Below, piece after piece: positions 1 to 5,727 of a stretch of DNA of 12,671 bases. The notes beneath the pieces were generated by a model. That model was not told the DNA's origin and made no database searches. It saw only the letters and a program-made list of their open reading frames with translations. Position numbers and translations under genes: made by a program. The stretch spans positions 1-12,671 of the forward strand of contig CALBUB010000118.1 in NCBI GenBank assembly GCA_937967955.1. The letters are read 5' to 3'. The DNA is from an uncultured Bacillota bacterium (lineage in GTDB: Bacteria; Bacillota; Clostridia; Tissierellales; Tepidimicrobiaceae). How positions within the stretch are numbered: position 1 is the stretch's first letter; the number at the start of each line of letters is the position of its first letter.

Positions 1-145
1 GATGCCTTATCAAGAGTGGTGGAGGGAATGGGCCCTGTGAAACCCGGCAACCTGTACTTTATGTATAAGGTGCTAAGTCCCACAGAACGTAGATTCTGAA
101 AGATGAGGTATTTTTATACCTTTTCCTTTTGGAAGAGGTTTTTTT
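1..145 (+). ncRNA. SAM-I (S-box) riboswitch with terminator platform
   Basis: The leader matches the class I SAM riboswitch: a conserved core at about 10-52 (ATCAAGAG, GGAGGGA, TGAAACCCGGCAACC) and a P1 helix formed by 4-11 with 102-109. The 3' strand of P1 (AGGTA, 106-110) can instead pair with TACCT (117-121) as an antiterminator. That competes with the terminator hairpin at 118-139. From the family: SAM binding stabilises P1, frees the terminator and shuts off the downstream gene. Finding metK next is the expected target. The promoter and possibly a few bases of P1 lie before the window. Confidence 0.96.
118..145 (+). terminator. Intrinsic terminator of the SAM riboswitch
   Basis: ACCTTTTCC (118-126) pairs with GGAAGAGGT (131-139) around a TTTT loop, with one G-T wobble, and a run of T follows to 145. 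Its 5' arm overlaps the strand needed for the antiterminator (117-121), which is the usual switching arrangement. Confidence 0.92.
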
Positions 146-218
146 ATTATTTACGCTTTTTTAGGAAGAATAATAAAAAAGTAGTAAATAGATTTTTAAT
201 AAACTAAGGAGGTAGATT

Positions 219-1397
219 ATGGAGAGAAAATTTTTTACATCAGAATCAGTTACTGAAGGTCATCCAGATAAGGTTTGCGATGCCATTTCTGATGCCATAT
301 TAGACGAGATACTAGCAAAGGATCCAAATGCTAGGGTAGCTTGTGAAACTATGGCTACAACTGGTTTGGTACTTGTAACTGGAGAGATTACTACTGATTG
401 CTATGTGGACATTCCAAAGGTAGTTAGAAGGACTGTAGAAGAGATAGGCTATACTAGGGCTAAATACGGCTTCGATGCAGATACCTGTGCTGTACTTACA
501 TCTATTAATGAGCAGTCACCAGATATTGCCCTTGGAGTAGATAGGGCATTAGAACATAAGGAAAATGGAGAAGATGAATTCGATAGAATTGGTGCCGGGG
601 ACCAGGGGATGATGTTTGGCTTTGCATGTAATGAAACAGAAGAGCTTATGCCTATGCCTATTTCACTAGCCCACAAATTGGCAAAACGCCTAGCAGACGT
701 TAGAAAAAATGGTACATTAGATTATCTAAGGCCTGATGGTAAAACTCAAGTTACAGTAGAATATATAGATGGAAAGCCTGCTAGATTAGAGAATATAGTT
801 GTATCAACCCAACACAGCCCAGATGTGGACTTAGCTACCATTAAAAGGGATATTATGGAGCATGTAATCCTTAAGATAGTTCCCCATGAAATGCTAGATG
901 ACAACACCAAATACTACATTAACCCAACAGGCAGATTTGTAATTGGTGGACCTATGGGAGATGCTGGCTTAACTGGTAGGAAGATAATAGTGGATACTTA
1001 TGGCGGCTACATAAGACATGGAGGAGGAGCCTTCTCAGGTAAGGACCCAACTAAGGTAGACAGATCAGCTGCCTATGCTGCCAGATATGTGGCTAAAAAT
1101 ATAGTAGCAGCTGGCTTGGCAGACAAATGTGAAATAGGTATTGCTTATGCCATAGGAGTTGCAAGACCCCTATCCCTATATGTAGACACTTATGGTACTG
1201 GTAAACTGCCTGATGAAAAGATAGAAGAACTAGTTCGCAAGCATTTTGACCTAAGACCAGCAGCCATAATCAAAAACTTAGACCTACAAAGACCAATCTA
1301 TAGACCACTAGCTGCCTACGGCCACTTTGGAAGGGAAGATTTAGATCTACCTTGGGAAAGAACTGATAAGGTAGATGTATTGAAAAAAGAACTATAA
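219..1397 (+). CDS. metK: S-adenosylmethionine synthetase (methionine adenosyltransferase)
   Basis: The enzyme makes S-adenosylmethionine from methionine and ATP, releasing phosphate and pyrophosphate, in the cytosol as a homotetramer. The 392-residue product has the usual length. Family signatures are all present: GHPDK near residues 14-18, the GAGDQG motif at 125-130 and the glycine-rich GGGAFSGKDPTKVDRS at 268-283, which carry substrate- and metal-binding residues. The ATG at 219 follows an excellent SD (TAAGGAGGT, 205-213). Expression is predicted to be repressed by its own product through the upstream SAM-I riboswitch. It is monocistronic, since a strong terminator follows at 1439-1476. 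Nothing is unusual in the protein. Confidence 0.98.
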   Translation: MERKFFTSESVTEGHPDKVCDAISDAILDEILAKDPNARVACETMATTGLVLVTGEITTDCYVDIPKVVRRTVEEIGYTRAKYGFDADTCAVLTSINEQSPDIALGVDRALEHKENGEDEFDRIGAGDQGMMFGFACNETEELMPMPISLAHKLAKRLADVRKNGTLDYLRPDGKTQVTVEYIDGKPARLENIVVSTQHSPDVDLATIKRDIMEHVILKIVPHEMLDDNTKYYINPTGRFVIGGPMGDAGLTGRKIIVDTYGGYIRHGGGAFSGKDPTKVDRSAAYAARYVAKNIVAAGLADKCEIGIAYAIGVARPLSLYVDTYGTGKLPDEKIEELVRKHFDLRPAAIIKNLDLQRPIYRPLAAYGHFGREDLDLPWERTDKVDVLKKEL

Positions 1398-1438
1398 AGG
1401 CTTTTTCCATTTTCACACACCTTAATAGGAGAATTTAA

Positions 1439-1476
1439 GAAGAGTCAAAGGGTTTTTCTTTGACTCTTCTTTTTTT
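1439..1476 (+). terminator. Intrinsic terminator after metK
   Basis: A perfect 12-bp stem (GAAGAGTCAAAG, 1439-1450, with CTTTGACTCTTC, 1458-1469) with a 7-nt loop is followed by seven T. A-T pairs extend the stem outward. It separates metK from the sigma-factor cluster. Confidence 0.95.
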
Positions 1477-1525
1477 ATGCCTATGAATTTATTAAAGTCT
1501 GCTTTTTTCTATTTCAACTTTTTCA

Positions 1526-1542
1526 GTTAATATCATATTAAC
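1526..1542. promoter_or_regulatory. Perfect 17-nt palindrome upstream of the sigma gene
   Basis: GTTAATAT-C-ATATTAAC is an exact inverted repeat with a single central base, 44 nt before the GTG of the sigma-like gene, and overlaps possible -10-like AT-rich sequence. It may be an operator for a dimeric regulator. The palindrome is certain, but its function is inferred, and no convincing -35/-10 pair was recognised around it. Confidence 0.4.
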
Positions 1543-1555
1543 CCTAGGGAATTTT

Positions 1556-1582
1556 GGAAGGCGCCTTCCTCTAAGGAGGAAG
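1556..1582 (+). promoter_or_regulatory. SD-sequestering hairpin with an alternative palindrome, sigma gene leader
   Basis: CTTCCTC (1565-1571) pairs perfectly with GAGGAAG (1576-1582) around TAAG, burying the SD AAGGAGG (1573-1579). The same CTTCC strand also belongs to a 14-nt palindrome, GGAAGGCGCCTTCC (1556-1569). That alternative structure would leave the SD free. The two structures exclude each other, so translation of the sigma gene could be switched. The structures are read directly, but the regulatory role is inference. Confidence 0.45.
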
Positions 1583-1585
1583 AAA

Positions 1586-2146
1586 GTGTACAGGGAAATA
1601 GAAAATTTACTCATATTAAGTAAAAAGGGGGACAAAGAGGCTAAAGAAAAATTACTAAAAAAGCTTAAGCCCCTAATACTAAGCTCCATTAGAAGGTATT
1701 ACAACAAAAGCAGTGAATATGAAGACCTAATCCAAGAAGGCTATGAAACTGTACTTAGGTGTATTAAGGATTATGATTTTCAAAAAGATGTGCCCTTCCT
1801 AGGGTTTGTAAAGGCCAGGCTTAAATACTGCTATCTAAATAAGCATAGACAAATTCAGCCCTTATCCCTAAATGGACCAATTAAATATGGAGAAAAGGGA
1901 GAAATAGGCCATTTTATCCCAGACAGCAGACCTTATATAGAAGAAATATTTGAAAAGGAAGAAAGGCTTAAATTATACGAAAGTCTCAACTCCCTTACAG
2001 AAAAACAAAGAAGCATAATAATAGACTTTTATATCCACAACCTTTCCCTAAGCCAAATAGCAGAAAAAATGGGGGTAGCCTACAGGACTGTAGTAAATAT
2101 TAAAACTGCTGCCTTAAAAAAGCTAAGAAGCCTAATAGTAAAATAG
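1586..2146 (+). CDS. Sigma-70 family RNA polymerase sigma factor (UviA/TcdR/SigO-like group)
   Basis: The 186-residue product has a sigma region 2-like segment (about residues 22-90, with EDLIQEGYETVLRCIKDYD at 46-64) and a region 4 helix-turn-helix (about 137-181, with SLSQIAEKMGVAYRTVVNIK at 154-173). It has no region 1 or 3, as in small alternative sigma factors. It should direct RNA polymerase to a small promoter set, which is not known. The start is GTG at 1586, with SD AAGGAGG at 1573-1579; that SD lies inside a hairpin. It heads a cluster with DUF1659, DUF2922 and YvrJ-type genes. Known parallels pair a small sigma factor with a small membrane protein: SigO with YvrJ in Bacillus subtilis, UviA with UviB, and TcdR with TcdE in clostridia. 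No anti-sigma gene is visible nearby. Confidence 0.82.
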   Translation: MYREIENLLILSKKGDKEAKEKLLKKLKPLILSSIRRYYNKSSEYEDLIQEGYETVLRCIKDYDFQKDVPFLGFVKARLKYCYLNKHRQIQPLSLNGPIKYGEKGEIGHFIPDSRPYIEEIFEKEERLKLYESLNSLTEKQRSIIIDFYIHNLSLSQIAEKMGVAYRTVVNIKTAALKKLRSLIVK

Positions 2147-2151
2147 ACTAC

Positions 2152-2178
2152 CTTCCTCTATATAAGAATTAGAGGAGG
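2152..2178 (+). promoter_or_regulatory. SD-sequestering hairpin before the DUF1659 gene
   Basis: CTTCCTCTA (2152-2160) pairs with TAGAGGAGG (2170-2178) in a 9-bp stem with one G-T wobble and a 9-nt loop, masking the SD AGGAGGTG (2173-2180). The 5' arm lies in the decamer CCTTCCTCTA (2151-2160), which is identical to the one at 1564-1573 before the sigma gene. Ribosomes finishing the sigma gene at 2146 could help open it. The effect on translation is inferred. Confidence 0.42.
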
Positions 2179-2185
2179 TGATAAG

Positions 2186-2407
2186 ATGGCAGTTATGGAT
2201 GTAAAGGAAAATGTAAGGCTTAAATTGGAGCTAGATGGAGGCATGGAAGGAGACCGACAAGTAATCAAAACTAAAATTTACAACAAGATTAAGCCAGAAG
2301 CAGCCAGTGAGGATATATACCAAGTAGCCCAATCTCTAGCAGGCCTTCAAAAGATGCCTCTACTAAAGGTTAAAAAGCTAGAAGAAGTAGAAATAATAGA
2401 AGAATAG
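2186..2407 (+). CDS. DUF1659 domain protein
   Basis: This 73-residue protein fits the DUF1659 family: an N-terminal beta-type stretch (VKENVRLKLELDGG) followed by KIKPEAASEDIYQVAQSLAGLQ and a short acidic end. It has no signal peptide, membrane segment or cysteines. The family has no established function; its members recur beside DUF2922 and YvrJ genes and small sigma factors in Firmicutes. ATG 2186 follows the SD AGGAGGTG at 2173-2180, which is part of a hairpin. The gene starts 39 nt after the sigma gene and 31 nt before the DUF2922 gene, so all are probably co-transcribed. The family call is by pattern, without a search. Confidence 0.78.
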   Translation: MAVMDVKENVRLKLELDGGMEGDRQVIKTKIYNKIKPEAASEDIYQVAQSLAGLQKMPLLKVKKLEEVEIIEE

Positions 2408-2438
2408 GCCTTTAAAAGTTTAATAAGGAGGTGATTGT

Positions 2439-2657
2439 ATGCAAAAAGCTGTACTAGAGCTGGAATTTTTAGACTCCCAAGGGAAGAAGTTTAAGCTTAC
2501 AGTAGATGAACCAAGGGATGATTTAACGGAAATGGAAATTAGAACTGCCATGGAAGGAATAGTCCAAAGGGATGTATTCTTCTCTACCACAGGAGACATA
2601 GTAGCCATAGCTGGAGCCAGATTCATAACAACTACAGTAGAAGAGTTAAATATATAG
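2439..2657 (+). CDS. DUF2922 domain protein
   Basis: This 72-residue protein matches DUF2922 in length and pattern: alternating hydrophobic strands at the start (KAVLELEFLDSQGKKFKLTVDEPR), a middle helix around TEMEIRTAMEGIVQRD (about residues 30-45) and a C-terminal ARFITTTVEELNI. No signal or membrane segment is seen. The function is unknown. Like the DUF1659 protein it is small, acidic and beta-rich, so the two may be partners or act together in one structure; that is inference only. The SD AAGGAGGTGAT, just before ATG 2439, is near perfect and not clearly paired, so this gene may be the most freely translated of the cluster. Confidence 0.78.
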   Translation: MQKAVLELEFLDSQGKKFKLTVDEPRDDLTEMEIRTAMEGIVQRDVFFSTTGDIVAIAGARFITTTVEELNI

Positions 2658-2685
2658 ATAAAACCTAGAAATGAGGAGATGTCCT

Positions 2686-2829
2686 ATGGAAGACATTTAT
2701 ACCCATATAGCTAATTTAGGCTTTCCCATAGTCATATCCCTTTATCTATTGGTGAGGATAGAAGGAAAACTAAATCAGCTAACAGAAAGTATAAATCAGC
2801 TGGCTAGAGTCATCTCCAGCATGAAATAG
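2686..2829 (+). CDS. YvrJ family small membrane protein
   Basis: A 47-residue open frame starts at ATG 2686 with SD GAGGAG (2673-2678) at correct spacing. It has one hydrophobic segment (about residues 8-23, ANLGFPIVISLYLLVR) followed by an amphipathic, coiled-coil-like tail (EGKLNQLTESINQLARVISSMK). This pattern matches the YvrJ family. It also resembles small holin-like proteins of the BhlA/UviB kind, which have the same size and layout, but a pore function is not shown. It is the last gene of the sigma/DUF1659/DUF2922 cluster and ends 2 nt before the terminator stem. In B. subtilis YvrJ belongs to the SigO regulon, which supports a functional link to the sigma factor here. Confidence 0.8.
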   Translation: MEDIYTHIANLGFPIVISLYLLVRIEGKLNQLTESINQLARVISSMK

Positions 2830-2843
2830 TTAAAAACCCCTTC

Positions 2844-2872
2844 TTGACTTCGAACATACGTTCTGATACAAT
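2844..2872 (+). promoter_or_regulatory. SigA-type promoter for the ComK-like gene
   Basis: TTGACT (-35, 2844-2849), a 17-nt spacer and TACAAT (-10, 2867-2872) with an extended TG (2864-2865) form a near-consensus vegetative promoter. The predicted start is about 2879, which places the SD (AAGGAGGGG, 2878-2886) at the very 5' end of the mRNA and leaves a leader of only about 13 nt before ATG 2892. The promoter is contained in the loop and inner arms of the 2831-2892 inverted repeat. Confidence 0.8.
2851..2864. promoter_or_regulatory. LexA (SOS) box in the promoter spacer
   Basis: CGAACATACGTTCT matches the Gram-positive LexA/DinR operator CGAAC-N4-GTTC, including the purine/pyrimidine pattern of the central four bases. 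It fills most of the spacer between -35 and -10, so bound LexA would block RNA polymerase. No other GAAC-N4-GTTC site was noticed in the window. Confidence 0.78.
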
Positions 2873-2891
2873 AAGTCAAGGAGGGGTTTTT

Positions 2892-3455
2892 ATGGTGTTA
2901 GAGAAACTAATAGAAGAAAAAATAATAGCCCTACTGCCTGTTTATCTGGCAATGAAGGGCAACTGTACAAGGGTTATCACACTAAAAGGGGGATCTTATG
3001 AAATAGAAAGAACAGTAAAAACTGTACTAAAGCAGATGAGCAAATTCTTTCTAGTGGACCTAAACCACATAAAAGCCTATTATGGCAATCTCCTTAATGT
3101 AAAAAATCTTACTCCCATTCCCTTTAATAAGGACCACATATTCATCCCTGTAAAGGTGAGAAGGCCCATAGCTAGAAACGATGGCTCCCTTGGATATATA
3201 AATATTTCTTATATTAAAAAAGTGGTAAGTATAAAGGGGAAGACTAAAATAATTTTAACCAACAACAACTCCATAGACAGTCTAAACTCTCTGGAAACGG
3301 TAAATAAGCACATAAAAAATGGGAATATTGTTAAGAAGCTTATCCAGGAGAAAGACTATACTTATATATATGATGAATACGATAAGCCTGCCACTAAGGG
3401 AGATGTGGTAATGATAATAAATGAATTGTTAAGGATAAGGGAAACCATTAAATGA
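2892..3455 (+). CDS. ComK-like competence regulator (tentative)
   Basis: The 187-residue product resembles ComK, the competence transcription factor of Bacillus (192 residues), in length and order of segments: ALLP near the start, SKFF followed by a basic loop, then TPIPFNKDHIFIPV, GYINISYIKKV, a strand pair around KIILTNNN, and a terminal helix (KGDVVMIINELLRIRE). The matching ComK segments include KPPI, the FLFPT area, GWISHVHVKEF and FSNGK. Identity is low, so this is a distant match; a LytTR-like DNA-binding domain is the alternative. ATG 2892 was chosen over in-frame ATG 2844, because 2844 lies upstream of the predicted transcription start and has no SD, while 2892 has AAGGAGGGG at 2878-2886. 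The promoter carries a LexA box. recD2 and comF follow. Confidence 0.55.
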   Translation: MVLEKLIEEKIIALLPVYLAMKGNCTRVITLKGGSYEIERTVKTVLKQMSKFFLVDLNHIKAYYGNLLNVKNLTPIPFNKDHIFIPVKVRRPIARNDGSLGYINISYIKKVVSIKGKTKIILTNNNSIDSLNSLETVNKHIKNGNIVKKLIQEKDYTYIYDEYDKPATKGDVVMIINELLRIRETIK

Positions 3456-3476
3456 CCCTACAAATTGTGGTATAAT
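3448..3476 (+). promoter_or_regulatory. Possible extended -10 promoter before recD2
   Basis: TGG-TATAAT (3468-3476) is a perfect extended -10 element just after the stop codon of the ComK-like gene. The -35 at 17 nt spacing (TTAAAT, 3448-3453) is weak, which extended -10 promoters tolerate. It could give recD2 and comF a basal transcript independent of the SOS-type promoter upstream. Confidence 0.5.
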
Positions 3477-3508
3477 AAGGCAAAAGACATAGAGAAGGAG
3501 AATCCAAT

Positions 3509-5719
3509 TTGTTAACCCTTGAAGGCATAGTTAAGGATATAGTATTTAGGAATGAATTAAATGGCTATACTGTTGCAAAATTAGATACGGAAGATGGAGA
3601 GGCTACCATAGTAGGCAACATTCCCATTATCAACTTAGGAGAAACCCTTAAGGTGGAAGGGGACTGGGTATACCATCCTACCTATGGGGAACAGTTGAAG
3701 ATTACCAATGTATCCCTAGTAGTGCCTTCCACCCTAAGCGGCATTGAAAAATACCTATCCTCTGGCCTGATTCCCTACATAGGTCCTAAGACAGCCAAAA
3801 AGATTGTGGAGAAATTTGGCTTAGATACTCTTGACATAATTCAGTACAATCCTGAAAGGCTGAAGGAAATAGAAGGCATAGGAGAAAAAAAGATGGAAAA
3901 GATAGTTACTGCCTTTAGGGAGCAGGCAGAAATAAGGGATATAATGATGTTTTTGCAGCAGTATGGCATTACCGTCAACTACGCTGTAAGGATTTATAAA
4001 AAATACGGCAAGGATACTATCAGCATACTAACAGAAAATCCCTATAAACTATCAGAAGACATATACGGCATAGGCTTTAAGAAGGCAGACAAGATTGCAG
4101 AAAATATGGGCATAAGCAAAACCTCCCCCTTCCGTATTCAGGGAGGAATCCGCTTTGTACTAAACAACTATGCTGCCAATGGCCACTCCTATGTGCCTGT
4201 TGAGGAGTTGACAGAGAAAACTAGCCAGCTGTTGGAAGTAGAAGGAGAGCTGGTTTTAGATGCCATAAGGGACTTAGCCATAAAAGGAGTAGTCCACATT
4301 CTCACTGTAGGGGAAGAAATAAGGATATACTACACTCCCTACCATGTGGCAGAAAACAATGTGGCTAAAAAAATAGTGGAGCTATCCCAGGCAGAACTTA
4401 AAGCCTTAGACATAGATGTAGATGAAAGGATTAGCAAAATAGAGGAAGAAGAAAAGATTAAATTTGCCAATAAGCAGACAGAGGCCATAAAAGAAGCCAT
4501 AAAAAATGGAATAGTAGTAATTACTGGAGGGCCTGGCACAGGAAAGACTACCATTATAAATGCCATAATAAAAATATTCCAAGAAGAAGGCCTAAATGTA
4601 AGTTTAGCTGCCCCTACTGGCAGGGCTGCCAAAAGGATGACGGAGGCTACTGGGGTAGAGGCAAAGACTATCCATAGGCTTTTAGAATTTTCCTATATGG
4701 ATGAAGCCATGGCCTTTGGCCGAGATGAAGATAGCCCTTTGGAGACAGACCTACTTATAGTAGATGAGGCTTCTATGGTGGATATACTCCTTATGAACAG
4801 CCTACTTAAGGCAATAGTTCCCGGCACTAGACTAATACTAGTAGGAGATGTGGACCAGCTGCCTTCTGTAGGGGCTGGAAACGTCCTTAGGGATATAATA
4901 AACAGTGGAGCAGTAAAGGTAGTTAAACTGGATGAAATATTCCGCCAGGCAAAGGAAAGCCATATAGTAGTCAATGCCCACAGGATAAATAAGGGCCAAT
5001 ATCCTATTCTCAACAAGGGAAAGGATTTCTTCTTCATAAAGGAAGAAAAGCCTAGTGAGATTGTGAATATTATCCTAGAGCTTTGTAAAAAGAGGCTACC
5101 CTCCTACTATGGAGTGGATCCAGTAAAGGACATACAAGTATTAACTCCTATGAAGAAGGGAGATGTGGGCCTAAACTCCCTAAACAGACACTTACAGCAG
5201 GTATTAAATCCTAAAGCTCCCTACAAGAAGGAAAAGCAAATAGGGGAGGAAATATTCCGAGTAGGGGATAAGGTAATGCAGATTAAGAACAACTACTCCA
5301 TTGAATGGGAGCTAATAGAGGATGGCGTAGTTGTTGAAAGGGGAGAAGGAGTCTTTAATGGAGACTTAGGAACCATTATAGACATAGATGAAGAAGATAG
5401 GATAATGAAAGTCCTCTTTGATGAAGGGAAGGAAGTAGAATATACTTTCGACCAGTTAGATGAGCTTAAGCTTTCCTACGCCATTACCATCCACAAAAGC
5501 CAAGGCAGTGAATTCCCCATAGTTGTAATACCTATATATTGGGGACCACCTATGCTTTTAACTAGAAACCTATTATATACTGCCATTACTCGGGCAAAGA
5601 AGTTGGTAGTATTAGTAGGAGATGAAAAGTATTTAAAAAGGATGATTGGAAACAATCGTATAGATAAAAGGTATTCAAGCCTAGATTATAAGATAAACAA
5701 TATGCTGTCTATCTTTTAG
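3509..5719 (+). CDS. recD2: ATP-dependent RecD2 DNA helicase
   Basis: This is a superfamily 1 5'-to-3' DNA helicase used in DNA repair and replication-fork maintenance in bacteria without RecBCD. The 736 residues have the normal RecD2 layout: an N-terminal OB-like region (1-75), helix-hairpin-helix segments (about 85-200, with GIGEKKMEKI and GIGFKKADKI), Walker A GGPGTGKTT (340-348), DEASMVD (419-425), GDVDQLPS (446-453), HKSQGSEF (662-669) and YTAITRAKK (690-698). All helicase motifs look intact. The start is TTG at 3509 with SD AAGGAG (3495-3500); the following residues (LTLEGIVKDIVF) match the family's beginning. It sits between a ComK-like gene and comF, the place where B. subtilis has comFA, a different competence helicase. 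It probably shares transcripts with comF, 8 nt downstream. Confidence 0.95.
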   Translation: MLTLEGIVKDIVFRNELNGYTVAKLDTEDGEATIVGNIPIINLGETLKVEGDWVYHPTYGEQLKITNVSLVVPSTLSGIEKYLSSGLIPYIGPKTAKKIVEKFGLDTLDIIQYNPERLKEIEGIGEKKMEKIVTAFREQAEIRDIMMFLQQYGITVNYAVRIYKKYGKDTISILTENPYKLSEDIYGIGFKKADKIAENMGISKTSPFRIQGGIRFVLNNYAANGHSYVPVEELTEKTSQLLEVEGELVLDAIRDLAIKGVVHILTVGEEIRIYYTPYHVAENNVAKKIVELSQAELKALDIDVDERISKIEEEEKIKFANKQTEAIKEAIKNGIVVITGGPGTGKTTIINAIIKIFQEEGLNVSLAAPTGRAAKRMTEATGVEAKTIHRLLEFSYMDEAMAFGRDEDSPLETDLLIVDEASMVDILLMNSLLKAIVPGTRLILVGDVDQLPSVGAGNVLRDIINSGAVKVVKLDEIFRQAKESHIVVNAHRINKGQYPILNKGKDFFFIKEEKPSEIVNIILELCKKRLPSYYGVDPVKDIQVLTPMKKGDVGLNSLNRHLQQVLNPKAPYKKEKQIGEEIFRVGDKVMQIKNNYSIEWELIEDGVVVERGEGVFNGDLGTIIDIDEEDRIMKVLFDEGKEVEYTFDQLDELKLSYAITIHKSQGSEFPIVVIPIYWGPPMLLTRNLLYTAITRAKKLVVLVGDEKYLKRMIGNNRIDKRYSSLDYKINNMLSIF

Positions 5720-5727
5720 GGGGAAAT

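Larger units (their letters stand above)
2832..2891 (+). terminator. Long terminator-like inverted repeat containing promoter, operator and SD
   Basis: Bases 2831-2850 pair with 2873-2892 in a 20-bp stem with a single G-T wobble (2842-2881). The loop of 22 nt holds a smaller inverted repeat (GAAC/GTTC). For a transcript coming from the yvrJ side this is a G-C-rich hairpin ending in GGGG plus TTTTT (2887-2891), so it should terminate transcription. It also buries the SD (2878-2886) of the next gene. A transcript starting at the internal promoter lacks the 5' arm and escapes both effects. Confidence 0.75.

Noticed and set aside
1227..1236. GAACTAGTTC palindrome inside metK, similar to half-sites of a LexA box
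   Set aside because: The half-sites are separated by 2 bases instead of the 4 required, and it lies deep inside a coding region.
1531..1536. TATCAT as the -10 box of a sigma-gene promoter
   Set aside because: No acceptable -35 lies at 16-18 nt spacing; the AT-rich palindrome alone explains the resemblance.
2844..2891. Upstream in-frame ATG at 2844 as the start of the ComK-like gene
   Set aside because: It lies within the -35 element, upstream of the predicted transcription start, has no SD, and would add 16 residues with no family counterpart.
2892..3455. LytTR DNA-binding domain as the main call for this gene
   Set aside because: One strand-rich stretch (about residues 100-140) looks LytTR-like, but the full length, the N-terminal ALLP segment and the C-terminal helix fit ComK better. 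It is kept only as an alternative.
4693..5037. Minus-strand open frame of 114 codons inside recD2
   Set aside because: It is antisense to the helicase core, where the plus-strand motifs are intact; no family pattern is visible.
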